Positions 1 through 6,698 are shown, counted from the stretch's first letter. The stretch: DNA of 7,046 bases from Thiocapsa sp. UBA6158 (GCF_002423035.1 NZ_DIUM01000040.1:17608-24653), one strand, 5' to 3'. The notes: generated by a model not told the origin, from the sequence alone. Numbers and translations are program-made.

Positions 1-1215
1 GACTATGTGGTGACGGGTTGGGGCGAGGTGACCTTCGCACGGTTGGCGGGCGCGATCCTGCACGGGCAGCGCCCCGCGGCGAAAGTACAGGCGGGTAAGC
101 AGCCGCCTCTGGAGAGGATCCGCTTTCCCTATGATGAGTTCTCGGACGAGGATCTGCGGCGGCGAAACCTGTATGTCGAGGCCTCGCGCGGCTGTCCGTT
201 CAAGTGTGCCTTCTGTCTGTCAGCGCTGGATCGGACCGCGTGGCCGTTTCCGCTCGAACCGCTGATCGCGGAGCTGGAGCGCCTGTACGCGCGCGGTGCT
301 CGACGCTTCAAGTTCGTCGACCGGACCTTCAATCTCAAGATGGATCACGCCTCGACGATCCTGGGATTTTTTCTGGACCGCATCCGGGAGCGCCCGGACG
401 ACCTGCCCTTTCTTCACTTCGAGCTGGTCCCGGATCATCTGCCGGAGCAGCTGAAGGGGATGCTCGCGGCGTTTCCGGCGGGCACGCTGCAGTTGGAAAT
501 CGGCGTGCAGACCTTCAATCCCGAGGTGCAGGCGCTGATCTCGCGGCGTCAGAACGATGTGCAGGCCGAGGCCAATCTGCGCTGGCTGCATGCCGAAACG
601 ACGGCCCATCTGCACGCCGATCTGATCATCGGCCTGCCGGGCGAGGATCCGGCCTCGTTCGGGGCCGGCTTCGATCGGTTGACGGGAATTGGTCCGCATG
701 AGATCCAGGTCGGGACCCTCAAGCGGCTGCGCGGTGCGCCGGTCTGTCGGCATGCCGAGCGGTTCGGGCTCGTGTTCAGCCCGGATCCGCCCTACAGCCT
801 GATCGCGAGCGATCGCATCGACCGGGCGACCATGCAGCGGCTGACGCGGTTCGCACGCTATTGGGATCTGGTGGGCAACTCGGGGCGCTTCGGTCGCACC
901 CTGCCGCTCCTGCTGGGCGATACGCCCTTCGAACGCTTCCTCGCCTGGTCAGACTGGTTTTACGCGGACTCGGGCAGGACACACGGCATCCCGCTCGAGC
1001 ATCTGTACGAGGGCCTGCACGCCTGGCTGTCGCTGCAGGGGACGGCGGAGTCGGCCACCGAGGCGTTGCGAAGCGACTATGCCGCGTGCGGTGCGCGTGG
1101 ACGCCTGTCGTTCGACCCGACGCGGCGGATCCCGCCGCCGTCGCCGAAGGTCGAGGGAACGCTGCCGACGCGCCAGGCGCGTCATCTCAAACCTCGGACG
1201 CGTTCCAGTTGTTGA
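1..1215 (+). CDS. B12-binding-type radical SAM protein, DUF4080 family (5' truncated)
   Basis: The reading frame is open from base 1, so the gene starts upstream; the GTG at 7 is internal. The first residues (DYVVTGWGE) match the end of the cobalamin-binding domain that precedes the radical SAM core in this family. The 4Fe-4S cluster motif CPFKCAFC (CxxxCxxC) has its cysteines at bases 193, 205 and 214. Further core motifs are FKFVDRTFNL (about 310-339), LQLEIGVQTFNPEVQ (about 493-537) and HADLIIGLPGED (about 613-648). The remainder, from about base 790, matches the DUF4080 C-terminal region. Family members use S-adenosylmethionine and a 4Fe-4S cluster for radical chemistry; I know of no established substrate for the DUF4080 branch. 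The last 30 or so residues are rich in Pro, Arg and Lys, look unconserved, and overlap the convergent gene at 1187-1546. No membrane segment is visible. The family call is firm; the reaction is unknown. Confidence 0.9.
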   Translation, partial: DYVVTGWGEVTFARLAGAILHGQRPAAKVQAGKQPPLERIRFPYDEFSDEDLRRRNLYVEASRGCPFKCAFCLSALDRTAWPFPLEPLIAELERLYARGARRFKFVDRTFNLKMDHASTILGFFLDRIRERPDDLPFLHFELVPDHLPEQLKGMLAAFPAGTLQLEIGVQTFNPEVQALISRRQNDVQAEANLRWLHAETTAHLHADLIIGLPGEDPASFGAGFDRLTGIGPHEIQVGTLKRLRGAPVCRHAERFGLVFSPDPPYSLIASDRIDRATMQRLTRFARYWDLVGNSGRFGRTLPLLLGDTPFERFLAWSDWFYADSGRTHGIPLEHLYEGLHAWLSLQGTAESATEALRSDYAACGARGRLSFDPTRRIPPPSPKVEGTLPTRQARHLKPRTRSSC

Positions 1216-1546
1216 AGGCGAGGAGCCAGGAAGAGATGCCCGGATTCGCGGCGCCTTCGGCCTGCAGGTTCTCGCCGATCTCGATCATCAGCTCGCGAAA
1301 CGCGCGGACCTCATGGCACCAGAGTGCCTTGCTCAGACCGGGATTATCGGCCATGGTCTCGGCCGCCAGCGAGCCGGCACCGGCCCACCAGTCGTTGGCG
1401 TCGAGACGGTGCCGCACGCGCTCGGGCGCCTCCGGGAAGAGGGTGATCAGATCCGTAACCTCCGCGGCCCGCGGGTGCCCGATGCGGGCGAGCAGCTCGG
1501 CGAGGTGGGTCAGAGCGGACAGAAGTCGGGCATCGGGTGCGCGCAT
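1187..1546 (-). CDS. Conserved-looking hypothetical protein, 119 aa
   Basis: I do not recognise a named family. The ATG at 1546 begins MRAPDARLLSALTHLAELLA and the protein ends NNWNASEV. It is predicted soluble and mostly helical, with no signal peptide or membrane segment. It has a heptad-like leucine-rich N-terminus (residues 8-22), an NDWWAGAG segment (51-58), a single Cys in ALWCHEVRAF (74-83), and a tryptophan/asparagine-rich end. Codon use is the GC-rich pattern of the neighbours. The frame stays open upstream to 1789, but that stretch is antisense-frame sequence of the kinase gene plus the spacer, so the short start is preferred. No clear Shine-Dalgarno sequence precedes the ATG, and an in-frame TTG 13 codons upstream is an alternative. 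The 3' end overlaps the last 29 bases of the convergent radical SAM gene. It lies 124 bases downstream of the kinase gene on the same strand and could be the third gene of that operon. Confidence 0.65.
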   Translation of the reverse strand: MRAPDARLLSALTHLAELLARIGHPRAAEVTDLITLFPEAPERVRHRLDANDWWAGAGSLAAETMADNPGLSKALWCHEVRAFRELMIEIGENLQAEGAANPGISSWLLAFNNWNASEV

Positions 1547-1586
1547 GATGGTGTGGTTTTCGCGATGAATGAGCCTGAAGAGCAAT

Positions 1587-1613
1587 CGTCGGTTGGCGCG
1601 CGTTGTGCCGACG
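1587..1613. repeat. Inverted repeat, 6-bp arms, in spacer
   Basis: CGTCGG at 1587-1592 is the exact reverse complement of CCGACG at 1608-1613, separated by 15 bases. It lies between the kinase gene and the 119-aa gene, upstream of the latter. There is no T-run beside it, so it is not a canonical intrinsic terminator. In GC-rich sequence such a short repeat can arise by chance. Confidence 0.25.
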
Positions 1614-1645
1614 GCAGGAAGCGCGACATCCGCCGCTGGTGACTT

Positions 1646-1667
1646 GTGCCTCGCTCTCGCTCGGCAC
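1646..1667 (-). terminator. Weak hairpin just after the kinase gene
   Basis: GTGCC at 1646-1650 pairs with GGCAC at 1663-1667 around a 12-base loop, only a few bases beyond the kinase stop codon (1671-1673, read on the - strand). The loop holds a GAGCGA hexamer repeated in tandem on the - strand. The stem has only 5 pairs and no U-tract follows, so at best it would be a partial terminator or an mRNA-end or processing structure. It could also be chance. Confidence 0.2.
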
Positions 1668-1670
1668 TGA

Positions 1671-2792
1671 CTAGGGGGCGTGAAAACAGCGGTTGACCAT
1701 CGCCCGGATGTCTTCGGCCTTGCCTTCGATATCCGTGACCAGTGCGCATTGGATCCCCGCCTTGCGGAGGTTCTCGCCCGGCTCAGCAACCTTGAAATAA
1801 CAATCCCCTTCGAGGTGGTCGGTCAGGAATCGCAGGCCGAGCTCGAAGGGCATGAGGCGGATCGCCTCCGGGATCAGGGCGATCTCCTCCGCGCTCAGCC
1901 AATCGCGCGTCTGCTCGGCATAGGCGTGGAGGATCGGCTCGGCGACGGCGAGATCGAACGCTACGCGGTTGCGCCCGTCCGCGGATTCGCCGCTGCGATT
2001 GCAGCATGAGCGCAGACAGTCACCGATGTCGTGCAGGATGAGGCCGGGTTGCAGTGTGTCGAGGTCGATCAGGGCGAGTGCACGCCGGCTGTCGCGATCG
2101 AACAGGATGTTGTCGAGCTTGGGGTCGCCGTGGATGATGCGCACGGGGATCTCGCCGTGGTCGCGCGCATCGGCGAGCCGGGTCGCGAGCGCTTGGCGGT
2201 CGAGCGCGAACCGGACGCAGGTCTCGACCTCCGAGTCGTTGCGGGCGCCCTCGATCCGCTCCAGAACCGAAAGAAAGCGCGCGACATAGGCCGGCGTGTC
2301 GTGGAATCCGGGTAGTGTGACGCTCAGTGCCTCGGCGGACAGCGATTGCAGCAAGGTATGGAAGCGACCGAGGAGCTTGCCGACCTCGCGGGCCTGTTCG
2401 GGATCCTCGATGCCGGGCAGGCCGACGGCATCCTCGATCAGCGTCATGAGACGCCAGACGCCGCCGTCCGACGCGCGCAGACCCGCCTCGCCCCCACGGG
2501 TGGCGATCAACGCCGGAACCCTGAATCCGAGATCGGGCTGCTGCCGTGCCGCTCGATCGAGCGCCCGGATATTGGACATGATCCGCAACGGATCCGGAAA
2601 GACCGCGCCGTTGATGCGCTGGAGCACATAGCGCTTGCCGCCGGCCGCAATGCGAAAGGTATCGTTGATCAGCCCGCGCCCGTATGGCTCGATCGCCTCG
2701 ACCGGCGAGGCGATCTCGAACGCCTCGACGATGCTCCCGAGCGATACGTGCGTCGGCGCCTGTCGCGCCCCTTCAAGCTCTGCGCGCAGCAT
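1671..2792 (-). CDS. APH-fold small-molecule kinase, N-acetylhexosamine 1-kinase-like
   Basis: A 373-aa cytosolic kinase of the aminoglycoside phosphotransferase superfamily. Motifs in order are a nucleotide-binding loop YGRGLINDTF (37-46), the strand KRYVLQRIN (53-61) likely carrying the ATP-contacting Lys, the catalytic loop HGDPKLDN (221-228) with Asp223 as probable base and Asn228 as metal ligand, and the Mg-binding IDLDTLQPG (242-250) followed by HDIGDCLR (254-261). The combination of GxxINDT, IDLDTxxPG and DxGDxxR resembles N-acetylhexosamine 1-kinase (NahK) more than antibiotic kinases or homoserine kinase. Length is near that of NahK, about 360 aa. The substrate is therefore likely a sugar or similar alcohol, by inference only. 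The start at 2792 is chosen because it follows the relA stop (TGA 2796-2794) by a single base; the open frame up to 2978 is an out-of-frame shadow of relA. No strong ribosome binding site is seen, which fits translational coupling to relA. Confidence 0.88.
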   Translation of the reverse strand: MLRAELEGARQAPTHVSLGSIVEAFEIASPVEAIEPYGRGLINDTFRIAAGGKRYVLQRINGAVFPDPLRIMSNIRALDRAARQQPDLGFRVPALIATRGGEAGLRASDGGVWRLMTLIEDAVGLPGIEDPEQAREVGKLLGRFHTLLQSLSAEALSVTLPGFHDTPAYVARFLSVLERIEGARNDSEVETCVRFALDRQALATRLADARDHGEIPVRIIHGDPKLDNILFDRDSRRALALIDLDTLQPGLILHDIGDCLRSCCNRSGESADGRNRVAFDLAVAEPILHAYAEQTRDWLSAEEIALIPEAIRLMPFELGLRFLTDHLEGDCYFKVAEPGENLRKAGIQCALVTDIEGKAEDIRAMVNRCFHAP

Positions 2793-2793
2793 C

Positions 2794-5007
2794 TCAGTAG
2801 GACCGCCGCACGTCCAGGACATCCGGAATCTGCTGCAGCTTCGCCAGGATCTTCTCGAGATGCGCCATATTCTTGACCTCCAGCGTGAAGCGCATCGCCG
2901 CCGTGTCCGTGGAGCGCTCCGAGTGGGTGTTGACGCCGAGCACGTCCACGTCGTCGTCGGAGAGCACCGAGGAGACATCGCGCAGCAGACCTTTACGATC
3001 CGCGGCGATCACCAGCACGTCCACCGAATAGCCGGCATCGGCGGGTTGATCCGCCCAACGCACCTCGATGAGGCGCTCGGCCTCCGCGGGCGGCAGGTTC
3101 TTGAGGTTGCCGCAGTCCTTGCGATGAACGGTGACGCCGCGACCCCGGGTGACGAAACCGATGACGGGGTCGTAGGGGACAGGTTTGCAGCAAGGGGCGA
3201 GATGGGTCATGAGATCGTCGACGCCCTCAACCACGACATCGCTGGCACCCTCCACGCGCGGCTTGTGCGGTTGGCGGAGCCTGGGCTCGATCTCCTTGAT
3301 CTCCTCGGTCTTGCGCTCCCCGACTTGGCGCGCGACCTGTCCGACCGATAGATCCCCGCGCCCGATCGCGGCCAGCAGATCCTCCCCGCGCTTGAAGTTG
3401 AAGCGGATCGCGAGCTCTTCCAGGTTGGGCTTCTCCGCGATGCCCAGTCGGCCGAGTTCGCGCTCCAGCGTGACGCGGCCGCCTTGCAGATGCTGATCGT
3501 GATCGAGCTGCTTGAACCATTGGCGCACCCGGTTGCGGGCGCGCGCGGTGGTCAGATAGCCGTGATGCGGGCTCAACCAATCGCGGCTGGGCGAGGCGTT
3601 CTTCTGGGTCAGGATCTCGACGGTCTCGCCGCTGCGCAGCTCGTAGTTGAGTGGGACGATCCGCCCGTTGATGCGTGCGCCGCGGCAGCGATTGCCGACC
3701 TCCGAGTGGATGGCGTAGGCAAAGTCGAGTGCGGTGGAGCCCTTGGGCAGCTCGATGACCTTGGATTGCGGGGTCAGCACATAGATGTGGATCGGCTCGA
3801 ACTCGGCCTTGAAGCGTTCGAGGAAGCCGCCGGTCTCGTCGCCTTCGTTTTTCAGCTCCAGCCAGTTGCGCATCCAGATGACGCGCCGCTGGAACTCGGC
3901 ATCATGCCCCTTGGCCTCCTTGTAGGCCCAGTGGGCGGCGACACCGAATTCGGCATGCTGGTGCATTTCATGGGTACGGATCTGCACCTCGAGAGGCTTG
4001 TCCTGCGGCCCAACCACGGCGGTGTGGAGCGACCGATACATGTTGCCCTTGGGCGTGGCGATATAGTCGTCGAACTCCTTGGGGATGTGCTTCCAGAGTC
4101 CATGCACGAGCCCGAGCGCGGCGTAGCAATCCGCGACCGAACCGACCAGGATGCGCACCGCACGCAGGTCGAAGATCTCGGCGATTTCGACATCCTTGCG
4201 CTGCATCTTGCGCCAGATGCTGTAGATGTGTTTCGGGCGGCCGGTGATCTCGGCTTGGATGCCGGCCTCGCCGAACTTCTCGTAGAGGGTCTGGATGACC
4301 GTCGCAATGTAGTCTTCGCGCTCCTTGCGGCGCTCGGCCAAGAGCTTGGCGATGCGTTTGTACTCATCGGGCTTGAGATAGCGCAGGCTCAGATCTTCGA
4401 GTTCCCACTTGACCTGCCAGATGCCCAAACGGTTGGCGAGCGGGGCATAGATGCGCTGGGTGTCGCGCGCGATCTTGACGCGGCGCTCCGGTTCCAGGTC
4501 CTTGATGGCACGCATCAGGTGGACGCGCTCGGCGAGCACGACCAACACCACCCGTACGTCCTCGGCGATGCCCAGCAGCAGGCGGCGCAGGTTTTCCTCA
4601 TGCTCGTCCTGATCCTTGGCGGCGATGATGGCGTCGATGTTGGCGATCTGGCCGATACGGGCGAGATCTCCGACCATCCGCGCAATCCCCGGGCCGAAGC
4701 GCTCCTCGAGCTGCGCCTCGGTGAGGTCACCCTGATCCAGACAGCCGTTGAGTAAGGCTGCGATCAGGGTCTCGAAGTCCATCCGCAGACGCACCAGGAT
4801 GTCGGCGGTGGAGAGCACGTGACGCACGTGGGTCTCGCCCGTCTCGATACGCCGGTCGCCGCGGCAACGGGTCAGCGCCGCGCAGGCGCCGGCGATCTGC
4901 TTGAGCTCCTCGGTCGTATAATGGCTCGCCAACCCGTCGAGCCAGTGACGGATCGCCTCGTCGTCGTTGCCATGCGAGTCGGGGAGGTTATAGGTGGGTT
5001 TGACCAT
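2794..5007 (-). CDS. relA: RelA, (p)ppGpp synthetase (GTP pyrophosphokinase)
   Basis: A 737-aa long RelA/SpoT homologue that transfers pyrophosphate from ATP to GTP or GDP when uncharged tRNA occupies the ribosomal A site. The domain order is complete: pseudo-hydrolase (about 20-200), synthetase (about 250-365), TGS (about 405-468), helical region, CC/zinc-finger-like region with APCCKP (604-609) and HRKDC (628-632), and ACT (about 660-735). The synthetase has GRPKHIYSIWRKM (256-268), the likely Mg ligands Asp280 and Glu340, EFDD (311-314) typical of monofunctional RelA, and guanine-stacking Tyr324. The hydrolase HDxxED motif is replaced by NGCLDQ (87-92), and LADRxHNMR reads LAERVHLMR, so (p)ppGpp hydrolysis should be lost. 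Both features say RelA, not SpoT. The start at 5007 (MVKPTYNLPD) has an AGGAG upstream; the open extension to 5151 looks unconserved. E. coli RelA is 744 aa. It is followed after one base by the kinase gene. Confidence 0.97.
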   Translation of the reverse strand: MVKPTYNLPDSHGNDDEAIRHWLDGLASHYTTEELKQIAGACAALTRCRGDRRIETGETHVRHVLSTADILVRLRMDFETLIAALLNGCLDQGDLTEAQLEERFGPGIARMVGDLARIGQIANIDAIIAAKDQDEHEENLRRLLLGIAEDVRVVLVVLAERVHLMRAIKDLEPERRVKIARDTQRIYAPLANRLGIWQVKWELEDLSLRYLKPDEYKRIAKLLAERRKEREDYIATVIQTLYEKFGEAGIQAEITGRPKHIYSIWRKMQRKDVEIAEIFDLRAVRILVGSVADCYAALGLVHGLWKHIPKEFDDYIATPKGNMYRSLHTAVVGPQDKPLEVQIRTHEMHQHAEFGVAAHWAYKEAKGHDAEFQRRVIWMRNWLELKNEGDETGGFLERFKAEFEPIHIYVLTPQSKVIELPKGSTALDFAYAIHSEVGNRCRGARINGRIVPLNYELRSGETVEILTQKNASPSRDWLSPHHGYLTTARARNRVRQWFKQLDHDQHLQGGRVTLERELGRLGIAEKPNLEELAIRFNFKRGEDLLAAIGRGDLSVGQVARQVGERKTEEIKEIEPRLRQPHKPRVEGASDVVVEGVDDLMTHLAPCCKPVPYDPVIGFVTRGRGVTVHRKDCGNLKNLPPAEAERLIEVRWADQPADAGYSVDVLVIAADRKGLLRDVSSVLSDDDVDVLGVNTHSERSTDTAAMRFTLEVKNMAHLEKILAKLQQIPDVLDVRRSY

Positions 5008-5202
5008 GAGGGCGAAGCGACTCCTGGTGGCAGCGGTCGGTCTGGGGTGTTTGACCCTAAAATCCCGGACTTTGAGACGCACAGGCGCAATGGGCGCCAA
5101 GAACACCCGCGCTGGATTTTTGACGCAGACGCGAGGAGACGCCCGCTCCAAGGATCCGACGCGTTGATTTACCGGCCTTGTGCCGCGAGGTCCCTAGCGC
5201 AG
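5008..5202. other. Spacer between DUF1015 gene and relA
   Basis: This 195-base spacer holds the relA leader. It has small AT-richer patches (around 5052-5066 and 5116-5122) in otherwise GC-rich sequence. I could not find a convincing -35/-10 pair with normal spacing, nor a hairpin followed by a T-run that would terminate the DUF1015 transcript. relA may have its own promoter here or be read through from the upstream gene; the sequence does not decide. Confidence 0.4.
5021..5025 (-). promoter_or_regulatory. Shine-Dalgarno sequence of relA
   Basis: On the - strand this reads AGGAG, 13 bases before the ATG at 5007. The spacing is longer than the usual 5-10 bases, which may mean modest initiation. 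It still supports the 5007 start over an in-frame ATG at 5151. Confidence 0.5.
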
Positions 5203-6459
5203 TCAATCCGTCAACAGATGACTCGTCAGTCCGTCCGCCAGCTTCGGCTCGAACCAGGTCGACTTCGGCGGCATCACCTCGCCGGCATCGGCCACGGCCA
5301 TGAGGTCTTCCATCCGGGTCGGATGGAGCGCAAAGGCAACGGCCATTTCCCCGGAATCGACCCGCTCGGACAGCGCCTCCAGGCCGCGGATACCGCCGAC
5401 GAAGTCGATCCGGTCATCGCGCCGCGGGTCCTGAATGCCGAGGATCGGGCCGATCAGGTTGTCCTGCAGCAGGCTCACATCGAGCCGCCCGACCGGGTCG
5501 TCGTAGGGGATCCGCCCCGGATCCAGAACCAGCCGATACCAGTGACCGGCAAGGTACATCCCGAATTCGCCGGGACGCTCGGGACTCACAGGTCCCGGCC
5601 CCCCCTCGATCTGGAAGGCGACTGCGAGTCGCTGCATGAGGGACTCGACGCTGTGACCGTGCAGGTCTTTGACCACTCGGTTGTAGTCCAGGATCCGCAT
5701 CTGATCGTGCGGGAAGATCACGGCGAGCATGAAATTGTAGGGCTCGGCCCCGGTATGACCGGGATTCGCGGCACGGCGCATGGCGGCGACGCGCGAGGCC
5801 GCGGCGCAGCGGTGGTGGCCGTCGGCGATATAGAGTGCGTCCAGGCCCTCGAAGGCGGCGGTCAGCTCGGCGACCGGCGCCGCGTCCATGATCGGCCAAA
5901 GCTCGTGCCGAATCCCGTCCGGCGCGGTGACGTCCGTCTCGGCCGTGCCGCCGTGGAGAGCGCTAGCGAGACCGGCGAGCAGGGCATCGATGTCCGGTCG
6001 CGCCCGGCAGGCGAGCAAGACGGGTCCGGTCTGAGCGTTCAGTGCATCGATCTGGCGCACCCGGTCGTCCTCCTTGACGGGACGGGTGAGCTCATGGCGC
6101 TTGATCCGATCCCGGTCGTAGGCGTCGATCGAGGCGGCGGCCACCAGACCGATCTGGCGATGCGCGCCCATCGTCAGACGATAGAGGTAGTAACCGGGCG
6201 ACGCGTCGCGCACCAACAGGCCCTCGCCCAGCATCCGATCGAGATTCTCGCGTGCCTTGGCATAGACCGGCGGGCTGTAGGGATCGATGCCCTCGGGCAG
6301 ATCGACCTCGGGGCGCGAGATGTGCAGAAAGCTCCAAGGGCGCCCTTCGACCATCCGACGCGCCTCCGCAGCACTCATCACGTCGTAGGGCGGGGCGGCC
6401 ACGTCCGCGGCATGCGCGGGGGCCGGCCGGAGCGCCGCGAAAGGTTTGATCAGGGGCAT
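5203..6459 (-). CDS. DUF1015 family protein
   Basis: A 418-aa soluble protein of full family length, recognisable as DUF1015 (Pfam PF06245). Characteristic segments are APPYDV (22-27), WSFLHISRPE (42-51), KRHELTR (120-126), ALYIADGHHR (208-217), YNRVVKDL (259-266), LQDNLIGPILGI (331-342) and the C-terminal MPPKSTWFEPKL (396-407). The His/Asp-rich KRHE and DGHHR motifs look like a catalytic or metal/nucleotide-binding site, but the biochemical function is not established to my knowledge. From memory, homologues in some anaerobes and Bacteroidetes sit beside serine-biosynthesis genes (serA, serC), suggesting a role near phosphoserine metabolism; nothing in this window tests that. The start at 6459 (MPLIKPFAAL) is supported by GGTGAG five bases upstream and by the conserved N-terminus. 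It is transcribed divergently from the Sel1 gene and lies 195 bases before relA on the same strand. Confidence 0.9.
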   Translation of the reverse strand: MPLIKPFAALRPAPAHAADVAAPPYDVMSAAEARRMVEGRPWSFLHISRPEVDLPEGIDPYSPPVYAKARENLDRMLGEGLLVRDASPGYYLYRLTMGAHRQIGLVAAASIDAYDRDRIKRHELTRPVKEDDRVRQIDALNAQTGPVLLACRARPDIDALLAGLASALHGGTAETDVTAPDGIRHELWPIMDAAPVAELTAAFEGLDALYIADGHHRCAAASRVAAMRRAANPGHTGAEPYNFMLAVIFPHDQMRILDYNRVVKDLHGHSVESLMQRLAVAFQIEGGPGPVSPERPGEFGMYLAGHWYRLVLDPGRIPYDDPVGRLDVSLLQDNLIGPILGIQDPRRDDRIDFVGGIRGLEALSERVDSGEMAVAFALHPTRMEDLMAVADAGEVMPPKSTWFEPKLADGLTSHLLTD

Positions 6460-6464
6460 GGAGA

Positions 6465-6477
6465 CTCACCGTCGGTG
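6465..6477 (-). promoter_or_regulatory. Ribosome binding site of DUF1015 gene, overlapped by a palindrome
   Basis: On the - strand, GGTGAG (6470-6465) lies five bases before the ATG at 6459 and can serve as the Shine-Dalgarno sequence. It overlaps the near-perfect palindrome CACCG-A-CGGTG (6477-6467). With a single central base this could not fold as a tight hairpin, but it could be a protein-binding site or chance. Confidence 0.4.
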
Positions 6478-6528
6478 GCGTCGAGACTGAATGGATGGCG
6501 TTCGGAACGTCGGTGTCCGCGCTCCAAT

Positions 6529-6557
6529 GGTATCAGCTCGGATCGCGCTTCGGCCAA
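6529..6557 (-). promoter_or_regulatory. Possible sigma70-type promoter for the DUF1015 gene
   Basis: On the - strand TTGGCC (6557-6552; 4 of 6 to TTGACA) and GATACC (6534-6529; 3 of 6 to TATAAT) are separated by 17 bases. A start site near 6522 would leave a leader of about 60 bases. The match is weak and other sites in the divergent spacer are possible. Confidence 0.2.
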
Positions 6558-6655
6558 ATCCGACGTGTCGAACCGCCGCGCGACCTGCAGACCCGCGAGC
6601 CGTGCGAAGTCGAGTCGGGCGGGTCGAGGCCGGACGCGAGGGCGAAAAGCTGCTC

Positions 6656-6661
6656 TATACT
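6656..6661 (+). promoter_or_regulatory. Probable -10 element for the Sel1 gene
   Basis: TATACT matches the sigma70 -10 consensus at 5 of 6 positions and stands out in GC-rich sequence. A start site near 6668 would leave a leader of about 30 bases before the ATG at 6699. No good -35 hexamer lies 16-18 bases upstream (only CGGACG at 6631-6636, with a 19-base spacer), so an activator or another sigma factor may be involved. Confidence 0.4.
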
Positions 6662-6698
6662 CATGCGGATCCTGCACCCACGAATCAGAATCGACAGC

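Larger units (their letters stand above)
6460..6698. other. Divergent intergenic region
   Basis: This 239-base spacer separates the DUF1015 gene (leftward) from the Sel1 gene (rightward) and must hold both sets of start signals. Candidate elements are listed separately. CGTCGGTG occurs twice (6470-6477 and 6509-6516), the first copy within the palindrome. I see no small gene or RNA gene here; the open frames across it are extensions of the flanking genes or their antisense. Confidence 0.5.

Noticed and set aside
1547..1789. 200-codon version of the 119-aa gene starting at 1789
   Set aside because: Its first part is an out-of-frame shadow of the kinase gene's 3' end, with low-quality composition.
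1671..2792. Aminoglycoside resistance gene
   Set aside because: Only the general kinase fold is shared. The motif details and the context next to relA fit a metabolic kinase.
2793..2978. Upstream extension of the kinase frame to an ATG at 2978
   Set aside because: The extra 62 residues are Arg/Ser/Trp-rich, typical of a shifted frame inside a GC-rich gene, and overlap the relA ACT domain. The ATG at 2792 sits at the relA stop.
3484..4755. 423-codon open frame on the + strand
   Set aside because: It lies wholly antisense within relA, in codon register. relA is unmistakable by its domains and motifs.
2794..5007. Annotation of this gene as spoT or bifunctional rel
   Set aside because: The hydrolase motif is destroyed and the synthetase carries EFDD rather than the RxKD of bifunctional enzymes.
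5008..5151. 48-residue N-terminal extension of RelA from the ATG at 5151
   Set aside because: It does not resemble RelA N-termini, and AGGAG precedes the 5007 start, which gives a length close to E. coli RelA.
6495..6698. Longer Sel1 protein starting at 6495 or 6663
   Set aside because: The upstream residues do not fit the Sel1 fold, and the likely -10 element TATACT at 6656-6661 puts the transcript start downstream of both.
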